A stretch of 64,000 nt of DNA from Bacteroides sp. GM023 (GCF_014750685.1 NZ_JAAXGE010000008.1:103723-167722), one strand, 5' to 3'; shown: positions 8,886 to 17,517, counted from the first letter of the stretch. Translations and numbers: made by a program. Notes: generated by a model not told the origin, from the sequence alone.

Positions 8886-9281
8886 ATGACTGATCCAATA
8901 GCAGATTATTTGACGAGGTTGCGGAACGCGATTGGTGCTAAGCACAGAGTTGTTGAAGTTCCCGCTTCGAACTTGAAAAAAGAAATCACTAAGATTCTTT
9001 TTGAAAAAGGCTACATTCTTAACTATAAGTTTGTAGAAGATGGTCCTCAAGGAACTATTAAGGTTGCCTTGAAGTATGATTCTGTTAACAAAGTTAACGC
9101 AATCAAAAAATTAGAAAGAATATCTTCTCCGGGTATGCGTAAGTATACTGGTTATAAAGATATGCCGCGTGTTATTAATGGGCTGGGTATTGCTATAATA
9201 TCTACTTCCAAAGGTGTAATGACTAACAAAGAGGCTGCAGAACTGAAGATCGGTGGTGAAGTCTTGTGTTATGTATATTAA
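8886..9281 (+). CDS. rpsH: 30S ribosomal protein S8
   Basis: S8 binds the central domain of 16S rRNA and is an early assembly protein. The 131-residue product has the N-terminal MTDPIADYLTRLRNAI and the C-terminal STSKGVMTNKEA motif of the family. The stop codon is 15 bases before rplF. Confidence 0.98.
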   Translation: MTDPIADYLTRLRNAIGAKHRVVEVPASNLKKEITKILFEKGYILNYKFVEDGPQGTIKVALKYDSVNKVNAIKKLERISSPGMRKYTGYKDMPRVINGLGIAIISTSKGVMTNKEAAELKIGGEVLCYVY

Positions 9282-9283
9282 TT

Positions 9284-9289
9284 AGGAGG
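9284..9289 (+). promoter_or_regulatory. Strong Shine-Dalgarno for rplF
   Basis: AGGAGG lies 7 bases before the rplF ATG at 9297. Confidence 0.75.
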
Positions 9290-9296
9290 AATTAGA

Positions 9297-9866
9297 ATGT
9301 CAAGAATAGGAAAATTACCCATTAGTATTCCTGCTGGAGTGACAGTCACTCTGAAGGATGATGTGGTTACCGTAAAGGGACCCAAAGGCGAAATGAGCCA
9401 ATATGTGAATCCTGCTATCAATGTTGCCATTGAAGATGGACACGTGACTTTAACAGAAAACGATAAAGAAATGCTTGATAACCCGAAGCAGAAACATGCT
9501 TTCCACGGTTTGTATCGTTCATTGGTTCATAACATGGTTGTGGGCGTATCTGAAGGATATAAGAAAGAGTTGGAACTTGTCGGTGTAGGTTATCGTGCTT
9601 CTAACCAAGGTAACATCATTGAACTGGCGTTAGGTTATACACACAATATTTTCATTCAATTGCCTGCTGAGGTAAAGGTTGAAACTAAGTCTGAAAGAAA
9701 TAAGAATCCTCTTATCATATTGGAATCGTGTGACAAACAGTTGCTTGGTCAAGTTTGCTCTAAAATACGTTCTTTCCGTAAGCCTGAACCATATAAGGGT
9801 AAAGGTATTAAGTTTGTTGGCGAAGTAATTCGTAGAAAGTCTGGTAAATCAGCCGGCGCTAAGTAA
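9297..9866 (+). CDS. rplF: 50S ribosomal protein L6
   Basis: L6 lies near the GTPase-associated region of the large subunit. The 189-residue protein has the duplicated L6 fold, with MSRIGKLPI at the start and the signature PEPYKGKGIKFVGEVIRRK near the end. The start is supported by AGGAGG 7 bases upstream. Confidence 0.98.
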   Translation: MSRIGKLPISIPAGVTVTLKDDVVTVKGPKGEMSQYVNPAINVAIEDGHVTLTENDKEMLDNPKQKHAFHGLYRSLVHNMVVGVSEGYKKELELVGVGYRASNQGNIIELALGYTHNIFIQLPAEVKVETKSERNKNPLIILESCDKQLLGQVCSKIRSFRKPEPYKGKGIKFVGEVIRRKSGKSAGAK

Positions 9867-9887
9867 ATCATATAAAATTAGATTATT

Positions 9888-10232
9888 ATGACAACAAAAA
9901 TAGAAAGACGAGTTAAGATCAAATATAGTGTACGCAATAAGATTTCAGGTACTACTGAACGTCCGCGTATGAGTGTATTTAGAAGTAACAAGCAAATTTA
10001 TGTCCAGATTATCGATGATCTTTCTGGTAAGACACTGGCTGCTGCTTCTTCTTTAGGTGTAACTGAGAAGGTTGCTAAAAAAGAACAAGCTGCTAAAGTT
10101 GGTGAGATGATTGCTAAAAAGGCTCAGGAAGCAGGTATAACTACTGTTGTTTTCGACCGTAATGGTTACTTGTATCATGGGAGAGTAAAAGAAGTAGCTG
10201 ATGCTGCTCGTAACGGTGGACTTAAATTTTAA
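9888..10232 (+). CDS. rplR: 50S ribosomal protein L18
   Basis: L18 binds 5S rRNA with L5 and L25. The 114-residue product shows RPRMSVFRSNKQIYVQIIDD in the first half and the conserved FDRNGYLYHGRVKEVADAAR near the end. It is placed between rplF and rpsE as expected. Confidence 0.98.
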   Translation: MTTKIERRVKIKYSVRNKISGTTERPRMSVFRSNKQIYVQIIDDLSGKTLAAASSLGVTEKVAKKEQAAKVGEMIAKKAQEAGITTVVFDRNGYLYHGRVKEVADAARNGGLKF

Positions 10233-10237
10233 TCATT

Positions 10238-10756
10238 ATGGCAGGAGTTAATAATAGAGTTAAGATTACTAACGATATAGAACTGAAAGATAGATTGGTT
10301 GCTATTAATCGTGTTACTAAAGTTACCAAAGGTGGTAGAACTTTTAGTTTCTCTGCAATCGTTGTTGTAGGTAACGAAGAAGGTATCATTGGTTGGGGAC
10401 TTGGTAAAGCAGGTGAAGTAACAGCTGCTATCGCTAAAGGTGTTGAGTCAGCTAAAAAGAACCTGGTGAAAGTACCTATTTTGAAAGGTACTGTTCCTCA
10501 TGAACAATCAGCTAGATTTGGTGGTGCTGAAGTATTCATCAAACCTGCATCTCACGGAACTGGTGTTGTAGCCGGTGGTGCTATGCGTGCTGTATTGGAA
10601 AGTGTTGGTGTAACTGACGTTTTGGCAAAATCAAAGGGTTCTTCAAATCCGCATAACCTTGTTAAAGCTACAATCGAAGCTTTAAGCGAAATGCGTGATG
10701 CAAGAATGGTTGCTCAGAACAGAGGTATTAGTGTTGAAAAAGTATTTAGAGGATAA
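10238..10756 (+). CDS. rpsE: 30S ribosomal protein S5
   Basis: S5 contributes to decoding accuracy and the mRNA entry helicase. It has the N-terminal double-stranded RNA-binding fold with the loop RVTKVTKGGRTFSFSA (spectinomycin-site region) and the C-terminal GVTDVLAKSKGSSNPHN motif. Length is 172 residues. Five bases separate it from rplR. Confidence 0.98.
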   Translation: MAGVNNRVKITNDIELKDRLVAINRVTKVTKGGRTFSFSAIVVVGNEEGIIGWGLGKAGEVTAAIAKGVESAKKNLVKVPILKGTVPHEQSARFGGAEVFIKPASHGTGVVAGGAMRAVLESVGVTDVLAKSKGSSNPHNLVKATIEALSEMRDARMVAQNRGISVEKVFRG

Positions 10757-10761
10757 GGAGG
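10756..10761 (+). promoter_or_regulatory. Strong Shine-Dalgarno for rpmD
   Basis: AGGAGG overlaps the last base of the rpsE stop region and lies 4 bases before the rpmD ATG. This supports calling the small ORF. Confidence 0.7.
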
Positions 10762-10765
10762 AGAT

Positions 10766-10942
10766 ATGTCAACTATAAAGATTAAACAAGTTAAAAGTAG
10801 AATTGGTGCTCCGGCTGATCAGAAAAGAACTCTTGATGCACTGGGACTTCGTAAACTGAACCGCGTGGTTGAACACGAAAGCACTCCTTCAATTCTTGGA
10901 ATGGTAGATAAGGTAAAACACTTGGTTACCATTGTTAAGTAA
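10766..10942 (+). CDS. rpmD: 50S ribosomal protein L30
   Basis: This short gene encodes 58 residues starting MSTIKIKQVKSRIGAP and containing TLDALGLRKLNRVVEH, the L30 signature. It is in the canonical place between rpsE and rplO and has a consensus AGGAGG just upstream. L30 is a small intersubunit-side protein of the 50S particle, often lost in other lineages but kept here. Confidence 0.97.
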   Translation: MSTIKIKQVKSRIGAPADQKRTLDALGLRKLNRVVEHESTPSILGMVDKVKHLVTIVK

Positions 10943-10974
10943 TCATTTATTGAATAATAAAACGAAATTACAAT

Positions 10975-11421
10975 ATGAACTTAAGTAATTTAAAACCTGC
11001 AGAGGGATCTACTAAGACAAGAAAAAGAATTGGACGTGGAACTGGTTCTGGCTTAGGCGGTACTTCTACAAGAGGTCATAAGGGAGCTAAATCAAGATCT
11101 GGATACTCTAAGAAAATCGGTTTTGAAGGTGGTCAGATGCCTCTTCAACGTCGAGTTCCTAAATTTGGTTTTAAGAATATCAATCGTGTAGAATATAAAG
11201 CAATCAACTTGGATACTATCCAGAAACTTGCTGAAGCTAAGAGCTTGGCTAAAGTTGGTGTTAACGACTTTATCGAAGCAGGATTTATTTCTTCAAATCA
11301 GTTGGTAAAAGTATTGGGTAACGGAACTCTGACTAACAAGCTGGAAGTAGAAGCTCATGCATTCTCTAAGACTGCAACTGCTGCTATCGAAGCTGCTGGT
11401 GGAACTGTAGTAAAACTCTGA
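10975..11421 (+). CDS. rplO: 50S ribosomal protein L15
   Basis: L15 is a late assembly protein of the 50S core. The glycine/arginine-rich N-terminal arm (KRIGRGTGSGLGGTSTRGHKG) and the EGGQMPLQRRVPKFGF motif are clear. Length is 148 residues. It lies 4 bases before secY. Confidence 0.98.
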   Translation: MNLSNLKPAEGSTKTRKRIGRGTGSGLGGTSTRGHKGAKSRSGYSKKIGFEGGQMPLQRRVPKFGFKNINRVEYKAINLDTIQKLAEAKSLAKVGVNDFIEAGFISSNQLVKVLGNGTLTNKLEVEAHAFSKTATAAIEAAGGTVVKL

Positions 11422-11425
11422 TTCA

Positions 11426-12766
11426 ATGAGAAAAGCTATTGAAACATTAAAGAATATATGGAAGATTGAGGATCTGAGACAGCGGATCCTCATCACCATA
11501 TTGTTTGTGGCAATTTACCGTTTCGGATCATACGTCGTATTACCGGGTATCAATCCGGCTATGCTGGCAAAATTGCACGAACAAACAAGTGAAGGCCTTT
11601 TAGCCTTGTTAAATATGTTCTCTGGAGGAGCATTTTCTAATGCCTCTATTTTTGCATTAGGAATCATGCCTTATATCTCTGCATCTATCGTAATCCAGTT
11701 GTTGGGAATCGCTGTGCCGTATTTCCAGAAGCTGCAACGCGAAGGTGAGAGCGGCAGAAGAAAAATGAATCAATATACTCGTTATCTGACGATTGCTATA
11801 TTGTTAGTTCAGGCCCCTTCTTATTTGCTCAATCTTAAAATGCAGGCTGGCCCTTCCTTAAATGCTTCATTAGATTGGACTCTGTTTATGGTTACCTCTA
11901 CCATTATTTTGGCAGCAGGTAGTATGTTTATTTTGTGGCTTGGTGAAAGAATTACTGATAAAGGTATTGGTAATGGTATTTCATTTATCATCTTAATCGG
12001 TATTATCGCTCGTTTCCCTGATGCTCTGTTGCAAGAAGTTGTATCAAGAGTAGCAAATAAGAGTGGTGGTCTGATTATGTTTATAATTGAAATCGTATTC
12101 TTATTGTTAGTGATTGGTGCTGCTATTCTTTTGGTGCAGGGTACAAGAAAGATTCCTGTACAGTATGCTAAGAGAATTGTAGGTAACAAGCAATATGGTG
12201 GTGCAAGACAGTATATTCCTTTGAAAGTGAATGCTGCTGGTGTAATGCCTATCATCTTTGCTCAGGCAATCATGTTTATACCTATTACATTTATCGGTTT
12301 TTCCAATGTAAATAATGCAGGCGGTTTCTTGCATGCGTTTACAGATCATACAAGTTTCTGGTATAATTTTGTCTTTGCGGTAATGATTATATTATTTACG
12401 TATTTCTATACTGCAATTACAATTAATCCGACTCAGATGGCTGAGGATATGAAGAGAAACAATGGTTTTATTCCTGGCATTAAACCGGGAAAGAAAACAG
12501 CAGAGTATATTGATGATATTATGTCTCGTATTACTTTACCGGGTTCTTTCTTCTTGGCTTTGGTTGCCATTATGCCTGCATTTGCCGGTATATTCGGAGT
12601 ACAAGCTGGTTTCGCTCAATTCTTCGGTGGTACGTCTTTGTTAATTCTTGTAGGTGTGGTTCTTGATACACTGCAACAGGTTGAAAGTCATTTGTTGATG
12701 AGACATTATGATGGTCTGTTGAAGTCAGGTCGTATTAAAGGACGCGCTGGTGTAGCGGCATATTAA
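11426..12766 (+). CDS. secY: Protein translocase subunit SecY
   Basis: SecY is the channel of the Sec translocon in the inner membrane, exporting unfolded proteins with SecE, SecG and SecA. The 446-residue product has about ten hydrophobic segments. Family motifs are visible: RFGSYVVLPGI in TM1, ALGIMPYISASIVIQLL in the TM2 region, and GIGNGISFIIL in the middle. The conserved C-terminal loop includes KSGRIKGR. It is in the usual place after rplO and co-transcribed with it. Confidence 0.98.
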   Translation: MRKAIETLKNIWKIEDLRQRILITILFVAIYRFGSYVVLPGINPAMLAKLHEQTSEGLLALLNMFSGGAFSNASIFALGIMPYISASIVIQLLGIAVPYFQKLQREGESGRRKMNQYTRYLTIAILLVQAPSYLLNLKMQAGPSLNASLDWTLFMVTSTIILAAGSMFILWLGERITDKGIGNGISFIILIGIIARFPDALLQEVVSRVANKSGGLIMFIIEIVFLLLVIGAAILLVQGTRKIPVQYAKRIVGNKQYGGARQYIPLKVNAAGVMPIIFAQAIMFIPITFIGFSNVNNAGGFLHAFTDHTSFWYNFVFAVMIILFTYFYTAITINPTQMAEDMKRNNGFIPGIKPGKKTAEYIDDIMSRITLPGSFFLALVAIMPAFAGIFGVQAGFAQFFGGTSLLILVGVVLDTLQQVESHLLMRHYDGLLKSGRIKGRAGVAAY

Positions 12767-12781
12767 TTCTTTAGATTAGAA

Positions 12782-13579
12782 ATGATATTTCTTAAAACAG
12801 AAGATGAAATAGAATTGCTCCGTCAGAGCAACCTGCTGGTCGGAAAGACTTTGGCAGAAGTTGCTAAACTGGTGAAGCCCGGTGTAACTACACGTGAGTT
12901 GGATAAAGTTGCTGAAGAGTTCATTAGAGATCACGGAGCAACTCCAACTTTCAAAGGATTTCCGAATCAATACGGCGAACCGTTTCCCGCATCCCTCTGT
13001 ACTTCTGTAAATGATCAGGTGGTGCATGGAATCCCGAACGATATTATCCTGAAAGAAGGTGATATCGTATCTGTGGATTGCGGAACTTATATGAATGGTT
13101 TCTGTGGTGATTCTGCTTATACTTTTTGTGTAGGAGAGGTAGACGAAGAAGTTCGTAATTTGTTGAAGGTTACTAAAGATGCGTTATATATTGGCATTCA
13201 GAATGCAGTGCAAGGCAAAAGAATCGGAGATGTCGGATATGCTATCCAGCAATATTGTGAATCTCATTCTTATGGTGTAGTGCGTGAGTTTGTAGGTCAT
13301 GGCATTGGCCATGAAATGCATGAAGATCCTCAAGTTCCCAATTACGGTAAGAGAGGATACGGACCTTTGATGAAAAAAGGCCTTTGCATAGCGATAGAGC
13401 CGATGATAACACTGGGTGACCGGCAAGTGATTATGGAACGTGACGGATGGACGGTGAGGACCAGAGACCGTAAGTGTGCTGCACACTTTGAACATACGGT
13501 AGCTGTAGGAGCTGGTGAAGCTGATATTTTGTCATCATTCAAATTCATAGAAGAAGTTTTAGGAGATAAAGCAATATAA
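12782..13579 (+). CDS. map: Type I methionine aminopeptidase
   Basis: The enzyme removes the initiator methionine from nascent proteins. The 265-residue protein has the pita-bread fold signatures: VDCGTYMNGFCGDSAYTF with two metal-binding Asp, VGHGIGHEMHEDP with the metal His, IEPM with Glu, and FEHTVAV with the final Glu. It sits between secY and infA, a common bacterial arrangement, and ends 1 base before infA. Confidence 0.98.
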   Translation: MIFLKTEDEIELLRQSNLLVGKTLAEVAKLVKPGVTTRELDKVAEEFIRDHGATPTFKGFPNQYGEPFPASLCTSVNDQVVHGIPNDIILKEGDIVSVDCGTYMNGFCGDSAYTFCVGEVDEEVRNLLKVTKDALYIGIQNAVQGKRIGDVGYAIQQYCESHSYGVVREFVGHGIGHEMHEDPQVPNYGKRGYGPLMKKGLCIAIEPMITLGDRQVIMERDGWTVRTRDRKCAAHFEHTVAVGAGEADILSSFKFIEEVLGDKAI

Positions 13580-13580
13580 T

Positions 13581-13799
13581 ATGGCAAAGCAATCTGCAAT
13601 AGAACAAGATGGAGTTATAGTTGAAGCATTGTCGAATGCAATGTTTCGTGTTGAATTAGAAAACGGACATGAGATTACCGCACATATTTCAGGTAAGATG
13701 AGGATGCATTACATCAAGATCCTGCCTGGTGATAAAGTGAGAGTCGAAATGTCTCCTTACGACTTATCGAAAGGAAGAATTGTGTTTAGATATAAATAA
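13581..13799 (+). CDS. infA: Translation initiation factor IF-1
   Basis: IF-1 occupies the 30S A site during initiation. The 72-residue OB-fold protein has the typical MAKQSAIEQDGVIVEALSNAMF start and the GDKVRVEMSPYDLSKGRIVFR end. It lies 8 bases before rpmJ. Confidence 0.98.
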   Translation: MAKQSAIEQDGVIVEALSNAMFRVELENGHEITAHISGKMRMHYIKILPGDKVRVEMSPYDLSKGRIVFRYK

Positions 13800-13807
13800 A
13801 ATAAGAT

Positions 13808-13924
13808 ATGAAAGTAAGAGCATCCTTAAAGAAACGCACGCCAGAATGTAAGATCGTTAGACGTAATGGCCGTTTGTATGTTATTAACAAGAAAAATCCT
13901 AAGTATAAACAACGTCAAGGATAA
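13808..13924 (+). CDS. rpmJ: 50S ribosomal protein L36, zinc-less form
   Basis: This 38-residue protein starts MKVRASLKKRTPECKIV and ends NPKYKQRQG, which identifies L36. Of the four zinc ligands of the E. coli-type protein only one Cys remains; the other positions hold Thr, Asn and Tyr, so it is a C- (zinc-independent) form. It follows infA and precedes rpsM as in many alpha operons. Confidence 0.96.
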   Translation: MKVRASLKKRTPECKIVRRNGRLYVINKKNPKYKQRQG

Positions 13925-13929
13925 TTTGT

Positions 13930-13937
13930 TATTTTTG
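13930..13937 (+). promoter_or_regulatory. Possible internal promoter -7 box before rpsM
   Basis: TATTTTTG matches the Bacteroides -7 consensus TAnnTTTG, 20 bases before the rpsM ATG. No good -33 TTTG is seen at the right distance, so this may be a weak internal promoter or chance in AT-rich DNA. Confidence 0.3.
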
Positions 13938-13957
13938 CAAAAAAAATAATTTAGTAT

Positions 13958-14338
13958 ATGGCTATAAGAATAGTTGGTGTAGATTTACCTCAGAACAAAA
14001 GAGGTGAAATTGCGTTGACCTATGTATATGGAATAGGTCGCAGTAGTTCAGCAAAAATTTTAGATAAAGCTGGTGTAGATAAAGATCTGAAGGTTAAAGA
14101 CTGGACAGATGATCAAGCTGCTAAGATTCGTGAGATTATCGGTGCAGAGTACAAAGTAGAAGGTGATCTTCGTTCTGAAATCCAATTGAACATTAAGCGA
14201 TTAATGGATATTGGTTGCTACCGTGGTGTACGTCATCGTATTGGTCTGCCTGTAAGAGGTCAGAGCACTAAGAACAATGCACGTACTCGTAAGGGTAGAA
14301 AGAAAACCGTTGCTAATAAGAAAAAAGCTACTAAATAA
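13958..14338 (+). CDS. rpsM: 30S ribosomal protein S13
   Basis: S13 lies in the 30S head and bridges to the 50S subunit. The 126-residue product starts [20 protein letters not shown] and contains [17 protein letters not shown], which is diagnostic. The lysine-rich tail contacts P-site tRNA. Confidence 0.98.
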
Positions 14339-14349
14339 TAATTGTTGAT

Positions 14350-14739
14350 ATGGCAAAAAAAACAGTTGCAGCTAAAAAGAGAAATGTGAAAGTAGACGCT
14401 AATGGACAGTTGCATGTTCATTCATCTTTCAACAATATTATTGTTTCTCTTGCAAACAGTGAAGGGCAGATTATCTCTTGGTCATCTGCTGGTAAAATGG
14501 GATTTAGAGGTTCTAAAAAGAATACTCCTTATGCAGCACAGATGGCTGCCCAGGATTGTGCAAAGATTGCATTCGATCTTGGCCTTAGAAAGGTAAAAGC
14601 ATATGTGAAGGGTCCAGGTAACGGACGTGAGTCTGCTATTAGAACTATCCACGGTGCTGGTATCGAAGTTACTGAAATCATTGACGTAACTCCGCTTCCA
14701 CATAATGGTTGTCGTCCTCCAAAAAGACGTAGAGTTTAA
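14350..14739 (+). CDS. rpsK: 30S ribosomal protein S11
   Basis: S11 forms part of the 30S platform. The 129-residue protein contains [15 protein letters not shown] and the [17 protein letters not shown] segment, and ends [18 protein letters not shown], all typical. It lies 11 bases after rpsM. Confidence 0.98.
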
Positions 14740-14776
14740 TTTACCTTTAACTTACAATGATCTTGATTTTGTTTTT

Positions 14777-14803
14777 GGATTACATTAATTTCTCTCTGTA
14801 ATC
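14777..14803 (+). promoter_or_regulatory. Hairpin in the rpsK-rpsD leader
   Basis: GATTACA (14778-14784) and TGTAATC (14797-14803) form a perfect 7-bp stem with a 12-nt pyrimidine-rich loop, in the 116-base gap before rpsD. This is the longest gap in the alpha block. S4 autoregulates its operon in E. coli and Bacillus through leader RNA, so this is a reasonable candidate region, but no known S4-binding fold is recognised. Confidence 0.35.
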
Positions 14804-14855
14804 GCGGCTGCAACAAATTGAGTTCATGAATAAACAATTAAATATTTAAAAAGAA

Positions 14856-15461
14856 ATGGCTAGATATACTGGACCAAAATCAAGAATCGCCCGTAAATTC
14901 GGAGAAGGAATCTTTGGAGCTGATAAAGTTTTATCAAAGAAGAACTACCCTCCCGGACAACACGGTAATTCTAGAAAAAGAAAAACTTCTGAATATGGTG
15001 TGCAACTTCGTGAAAAGCAGAAAGCTAAATACACCTATGGAGTTTTAGAGAAACAATTCCGCAATTTGTTTGAAAAAGCAGCTACTGCTAAAGGTATTAC
15101 CGGTGAGGTACTCCTTCAATTGCTGGAAGGCCGTCTTGACAACGTAGTATTCCGTTTGGGTATTGCTCCTACACGTGCTGCTGCTCGTCAGTTGGTTGGT
15201 CACAAGCACATTACTGTAGATGGTGAAGTGGTAAACATTCCTTCATATGCAGTAAAACCAGGTCAATTGATTGGTGTTCGTGAAAGATCTAAATCTTTGG
15301 AAGTTGTTGCCAACTCTCTCGCTGGTTTCAATCACAGCAAGTATGCATGGTTGGAATGGGACGAAGCTTCAAAGGTTGGTAAAATGTTGCACATACCTGA
15401 AAGAGCAGACATTCCTGAGAACATTAAAGAACATTTGATCGTTGAATTGTATTCTAAATAA
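14856..15461 (+). CDS. rpsD: 30S ribosomal protein S4
   Basis: S4 is a primary 16S rRNA-binding protein that starts 30S assembly and affects accuracy. The 201-residue product has the N-terminal GPKSRIARKFGE and PPGQHGNSRKRKTSEYG motifs. The S4 RNA-binding domain spans about residues 90-150 (RLDNVVFRLGIAPTRAAARQLV). A longer, structured leader precedes it. Confidence 0.98.
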   Translation: MARYTGPKSRIARKFGEGIFGADKVLSKKNYPPGQHGNSRKRKTSEYGVQLREKQKAKYTYGVLEKQFRNLFEKAATAKGITGEVLLQLLEGRLDNVVFRLGIAPTRAAARQLVGHKHITVDGEVVNIPSYAVKPGQLIGVRERSKSLEVVANSLAGFNHSKYAWLEWDEASKVGKMLHIPERADIPENIKEHLIVELYSK

Positions 15462-15472
15462 TAATTAATTTC

Positions 15473-16465
15473 ATGGCGATATTAGCATTTCAAAAACCTG
15501 ATAAAGTATTGATGTTGGAGGCGGACTCCAGATTCGGTAAATTCGAATTTCGTCCGTTGGAACCGGGTTTTGGTATTACCGTAGGTAATGCATTACGCCG
15601 TATCCTTCTTTCTTCATTAGAGGGTTTTGCTATCACTACCATCAGAATCGACGGTGTGGAGCATGAATTTTCTAGTGTACCTGGAGTAAAAGAGGATGTT
15701 ACCAACATTATCTTGAATCTGAAACAAGTAAGATTCAAGCAAGTAGTTGAAGAGTTCGAGAGCGAAAAAGTGAGCATCACTGTCGAGAATTCCAGTGAAT
15801 TTAAAGCAGGTGACATAGGTAAGTATTTGACTGGATTTGAAGTGTTAAATCCGGAATTAGTTATTTGTCATTTAGATTCTAAGTCAACTATGCAGATTGA
15901 TATTACAATTAACAAAGGACGTGGTTATGTACCTGCCGATGAAAATCGCGAGTATTGCACGGATGTTAATGTAATTCCAATCGACTCTATTTATACACCG
16001 ATACGTAATGTCAAGTATGCTGTAGAAAACTTCCGTGTAGAACAGAAGACTGACTACGAAAAGCTAGTACTTGAAATTAGTACCGACGGTTCTATACATC
16101 CGAAGGAAGCGCTGAAAGAAGCTGCAAAAATTCTGATTTATCACTTCATGTTGTTCTCTGACGAGAAGATCACGCTTGAAAGTAACGATACTGACGGCAA
16201 TGAAGAGTTTGATGAAGAAGTATTGCACATGCGTCAGCTGTTGAAGACTAAGCTCGTTGATATGGACTTGTCAGTTCGTGCCCTCAACTGTTTGAAGGCT
16301 GCTGACGTAGAAACTCTTGGCGACTTGGTACAGTTCAACAAAACTGACCTGCTGAAATTCAGAAACTTCGGAAAGAAATCGCTTACCGAGCTTGATGATT
16401 TGCTGGAAAGTCTGAATCTGTCGTTTGGAACCGACATTTCTAAATATAAATTGGATAAAGAATAA
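15473..16465 (+). CDS. rpoA: RNA polymerase alpha subunit
   Basis: Alpha dimerises to nucleate RNA polymerase assembly; its C-terminal domain contacts UP elements and activators. The N-terminal domain carries GNALRRILLSSLEGFAIT and the later YTPIRNVKYAVEN motif. The C-terminal domain (about residues 255-320) contains the helix-hairpin-helix LDMDLSVRALNCLKAADV-type segment and FGKKSLTELDDLL. Length is 330 residues. Confidence 0.98.
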   Translation: MAILAFQKPDKVLMLEADSRFGKFEFRPLEPGFGITVGNALRRILLSSLEGFAITTIRIDGVEHEFSSVPGVKEDVTNIILNLKQVRFKQVVEEFESEKVSITVENSSEFKAGDIGKYLTGFEVLNPELVICHLDSKSTMQIDITINKGRGYVPADENREYCTDVNVIPIDSIYTPIRNVKYAVENFRVEQKTDYEKLVLEISTDGSIHPKEALKEAAKILIYHFMLFSDEKITLESNDTDGNEEFDEEVLHMRQLLKTKLVDMDLSVRALNCLKAADVETLGDLVQFNKTDLLKFRNFGKKSLTELDDLLESLNLSFGTDISKYKLDKE

Positions 16466-16468
16466 AAA

Positions 16469-16972
16469 ATGAGACATAATAAAAAATTCAATCATTTAGG
16501 TCGTACTGCTTCTCATAGAAGTGCTATGTTATCTAACATGGCTTGCTCTTTGATCAAGCACAAAAGAATCACTACGACTGTGGCAAAGGCAAAAGCTTTG
16601 AAGAAGTTTGTTGAGCCTTTGATTACTAAGTCTAAAGAAGACACAACGAACTCTCGTCGTGTTGTATTTAGCAACTTGCAAGATAAGATTGCAGTAACAG
16701 AACTGTTCAAAGAAATCTCTGTTAAGATTGCTGATCGTCCGGGTGGTTACACTCGTATCATCAAGACTGGTAACCGTTTGGGTGACAACGCTGAAATGTG
16801 CTTCATTGAGTTGGTTGACTACAATGAAAACATGGCTAAAGAAAAGGTTGCTAAGAAAGCGACTCGTACTCGTCGTTCTAAGAAGAGTGCCGAAGCTGCT
16901 CCTGCTGCTGTTGAAGCTCCTGCAACTGAAGCTCCGAAGGCTGAAGAACCAAAAGCAGAATCAGCAGAATAA
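16469..16972 (+). CDS. rplQ: 50S ribosomal protein L17 with extended tail
   Basis: L17 lies beside the tunnel exit. The conserved core (MRHNKKFNHLGRTASHRSAM to about residue 120, with GDNAEMCFIELV) is normal. After it come ~45 residues of Lys/Arg then Ala/Pro/Glu-rich low complexity (EAAPAAVEAPATEAPKAEEPK), giving 167 residues against ~127 in E. coli. Such tails occur in Bacteroidetes L17. It is the last gene of the operon and is followed by a strong terminator. Confidence 0.98.
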   Translation: MRHNKKFNHLGRTASHRSAMLSNMACSLIKHKRITTTVAKAKALKKFVEPLITKSKEDTTNSRRVVFSNLQDKIAVTELFKEISVKIADRPGGYTRIIKTGNRLGDNAEMCFIELVDYNENMAKEKVAKKATRTRRSKKSAEAAPAAVEAPATEAPKAEEPKAESAE

Positions 16973-16996
16973 TTCAACAATTATTCTTATAGATAT

Positions 16997-17032
16997 AAAA
17001 AAGGCTACTCCGAAAGGGGTAGCCTTTTTTGT
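16997..17032 (+). terminator. Rho-independent terminator of the ribosomal operon
   Basis: The arms aaggctactcc and ggggtagcctt pair around a GAAA tetraloop, with one G-U pair, followed by a T6 run. It lies 24 bases after the rplQ stop and closes the translation super-operon. Confidence 0.93.
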
Positions 17033-17084
17033 TAGGAGCCTGTTTACTTATCCTAAGATAAATTAAAAGATACCCTGAATGAAC

Positions 17085-17112
17085 TTTTCATAAGTAGAAT
17101 CTGTTATATTTG
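17085..17112 (+). promoter_or_regulatory. Bacteroides-type promoter of small exported protein
   Basis: TATATTTG at 17105-17112 fits TAnnTTTG, with a T-rich -33 region (TTTT) about 20 bases upstream. The predicted transcription start is only about 5 bases before the ATG at 17122. Confidence 0.6.
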
Positions 17113-17121
17113 CAGGAGAAT

Positions 17122-17517
17122 ATGGCAAAATTTGTAAAGGTAATATTGTTTCTGTTGCTGACAGTTGCCCTTCACGGGATTGCAGGCAATGTTTTCACTG
17201 AAAAAACAGTGGAACAGACAGAGAATGCTGTTACCTATTCAATGAAACAACATGGACAGATCAGTGCTCCCGAGTTTCCTTGTTCGCCTGTGGCCGAACT
17301 GACAAATTTGCAAAGTCATCAAATATCCATGACACGTATCCAACGTGTACAGCTTGGAGAATACTTCACTACATTGAGAAATTTGCAGCAATGCGGTGCT
17401 GAGCGTGAAAATTCTCTTTCCCAACATTTAGGGCGGATTTATAACACAACAACCTCTTATTATTGTCAACCGGCGAGTGAATACTATGTGTTTACTCTAA
17501 GGCATATTATTATTTAG
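17122..17517 (+). CDS. Small exported protein of unknown function
   Basis: I do not recognise this 131-residue protein. The ATG at 17122 is preferred over a TTG at 17110 because the TTG lies inside the promoter -7 box, and an AGGAGA-like site precedes the ATG. Residues 4-22 (FVKVILFLLLTVALHGIAG) look like a signal peptide. The rest is hydrophilic, with four cysteines and no clear motif or repeat. It is monocistronic after the ribosomal terminator. The periplasm or surface is the probable location; function is unknown. Confidence 0.65.
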   Translation: MAKFVKVILFLLLTVALHGIAGNVFTEKTVEQTENAVTYSMKQHGQISAPEFPCSPVAELTNLQSHQISMTRIQRVQLGEYFTTLRNLQQCGAERENSLSQHLGRIYNTTTSYYCQPASEYYVFTLRHIII

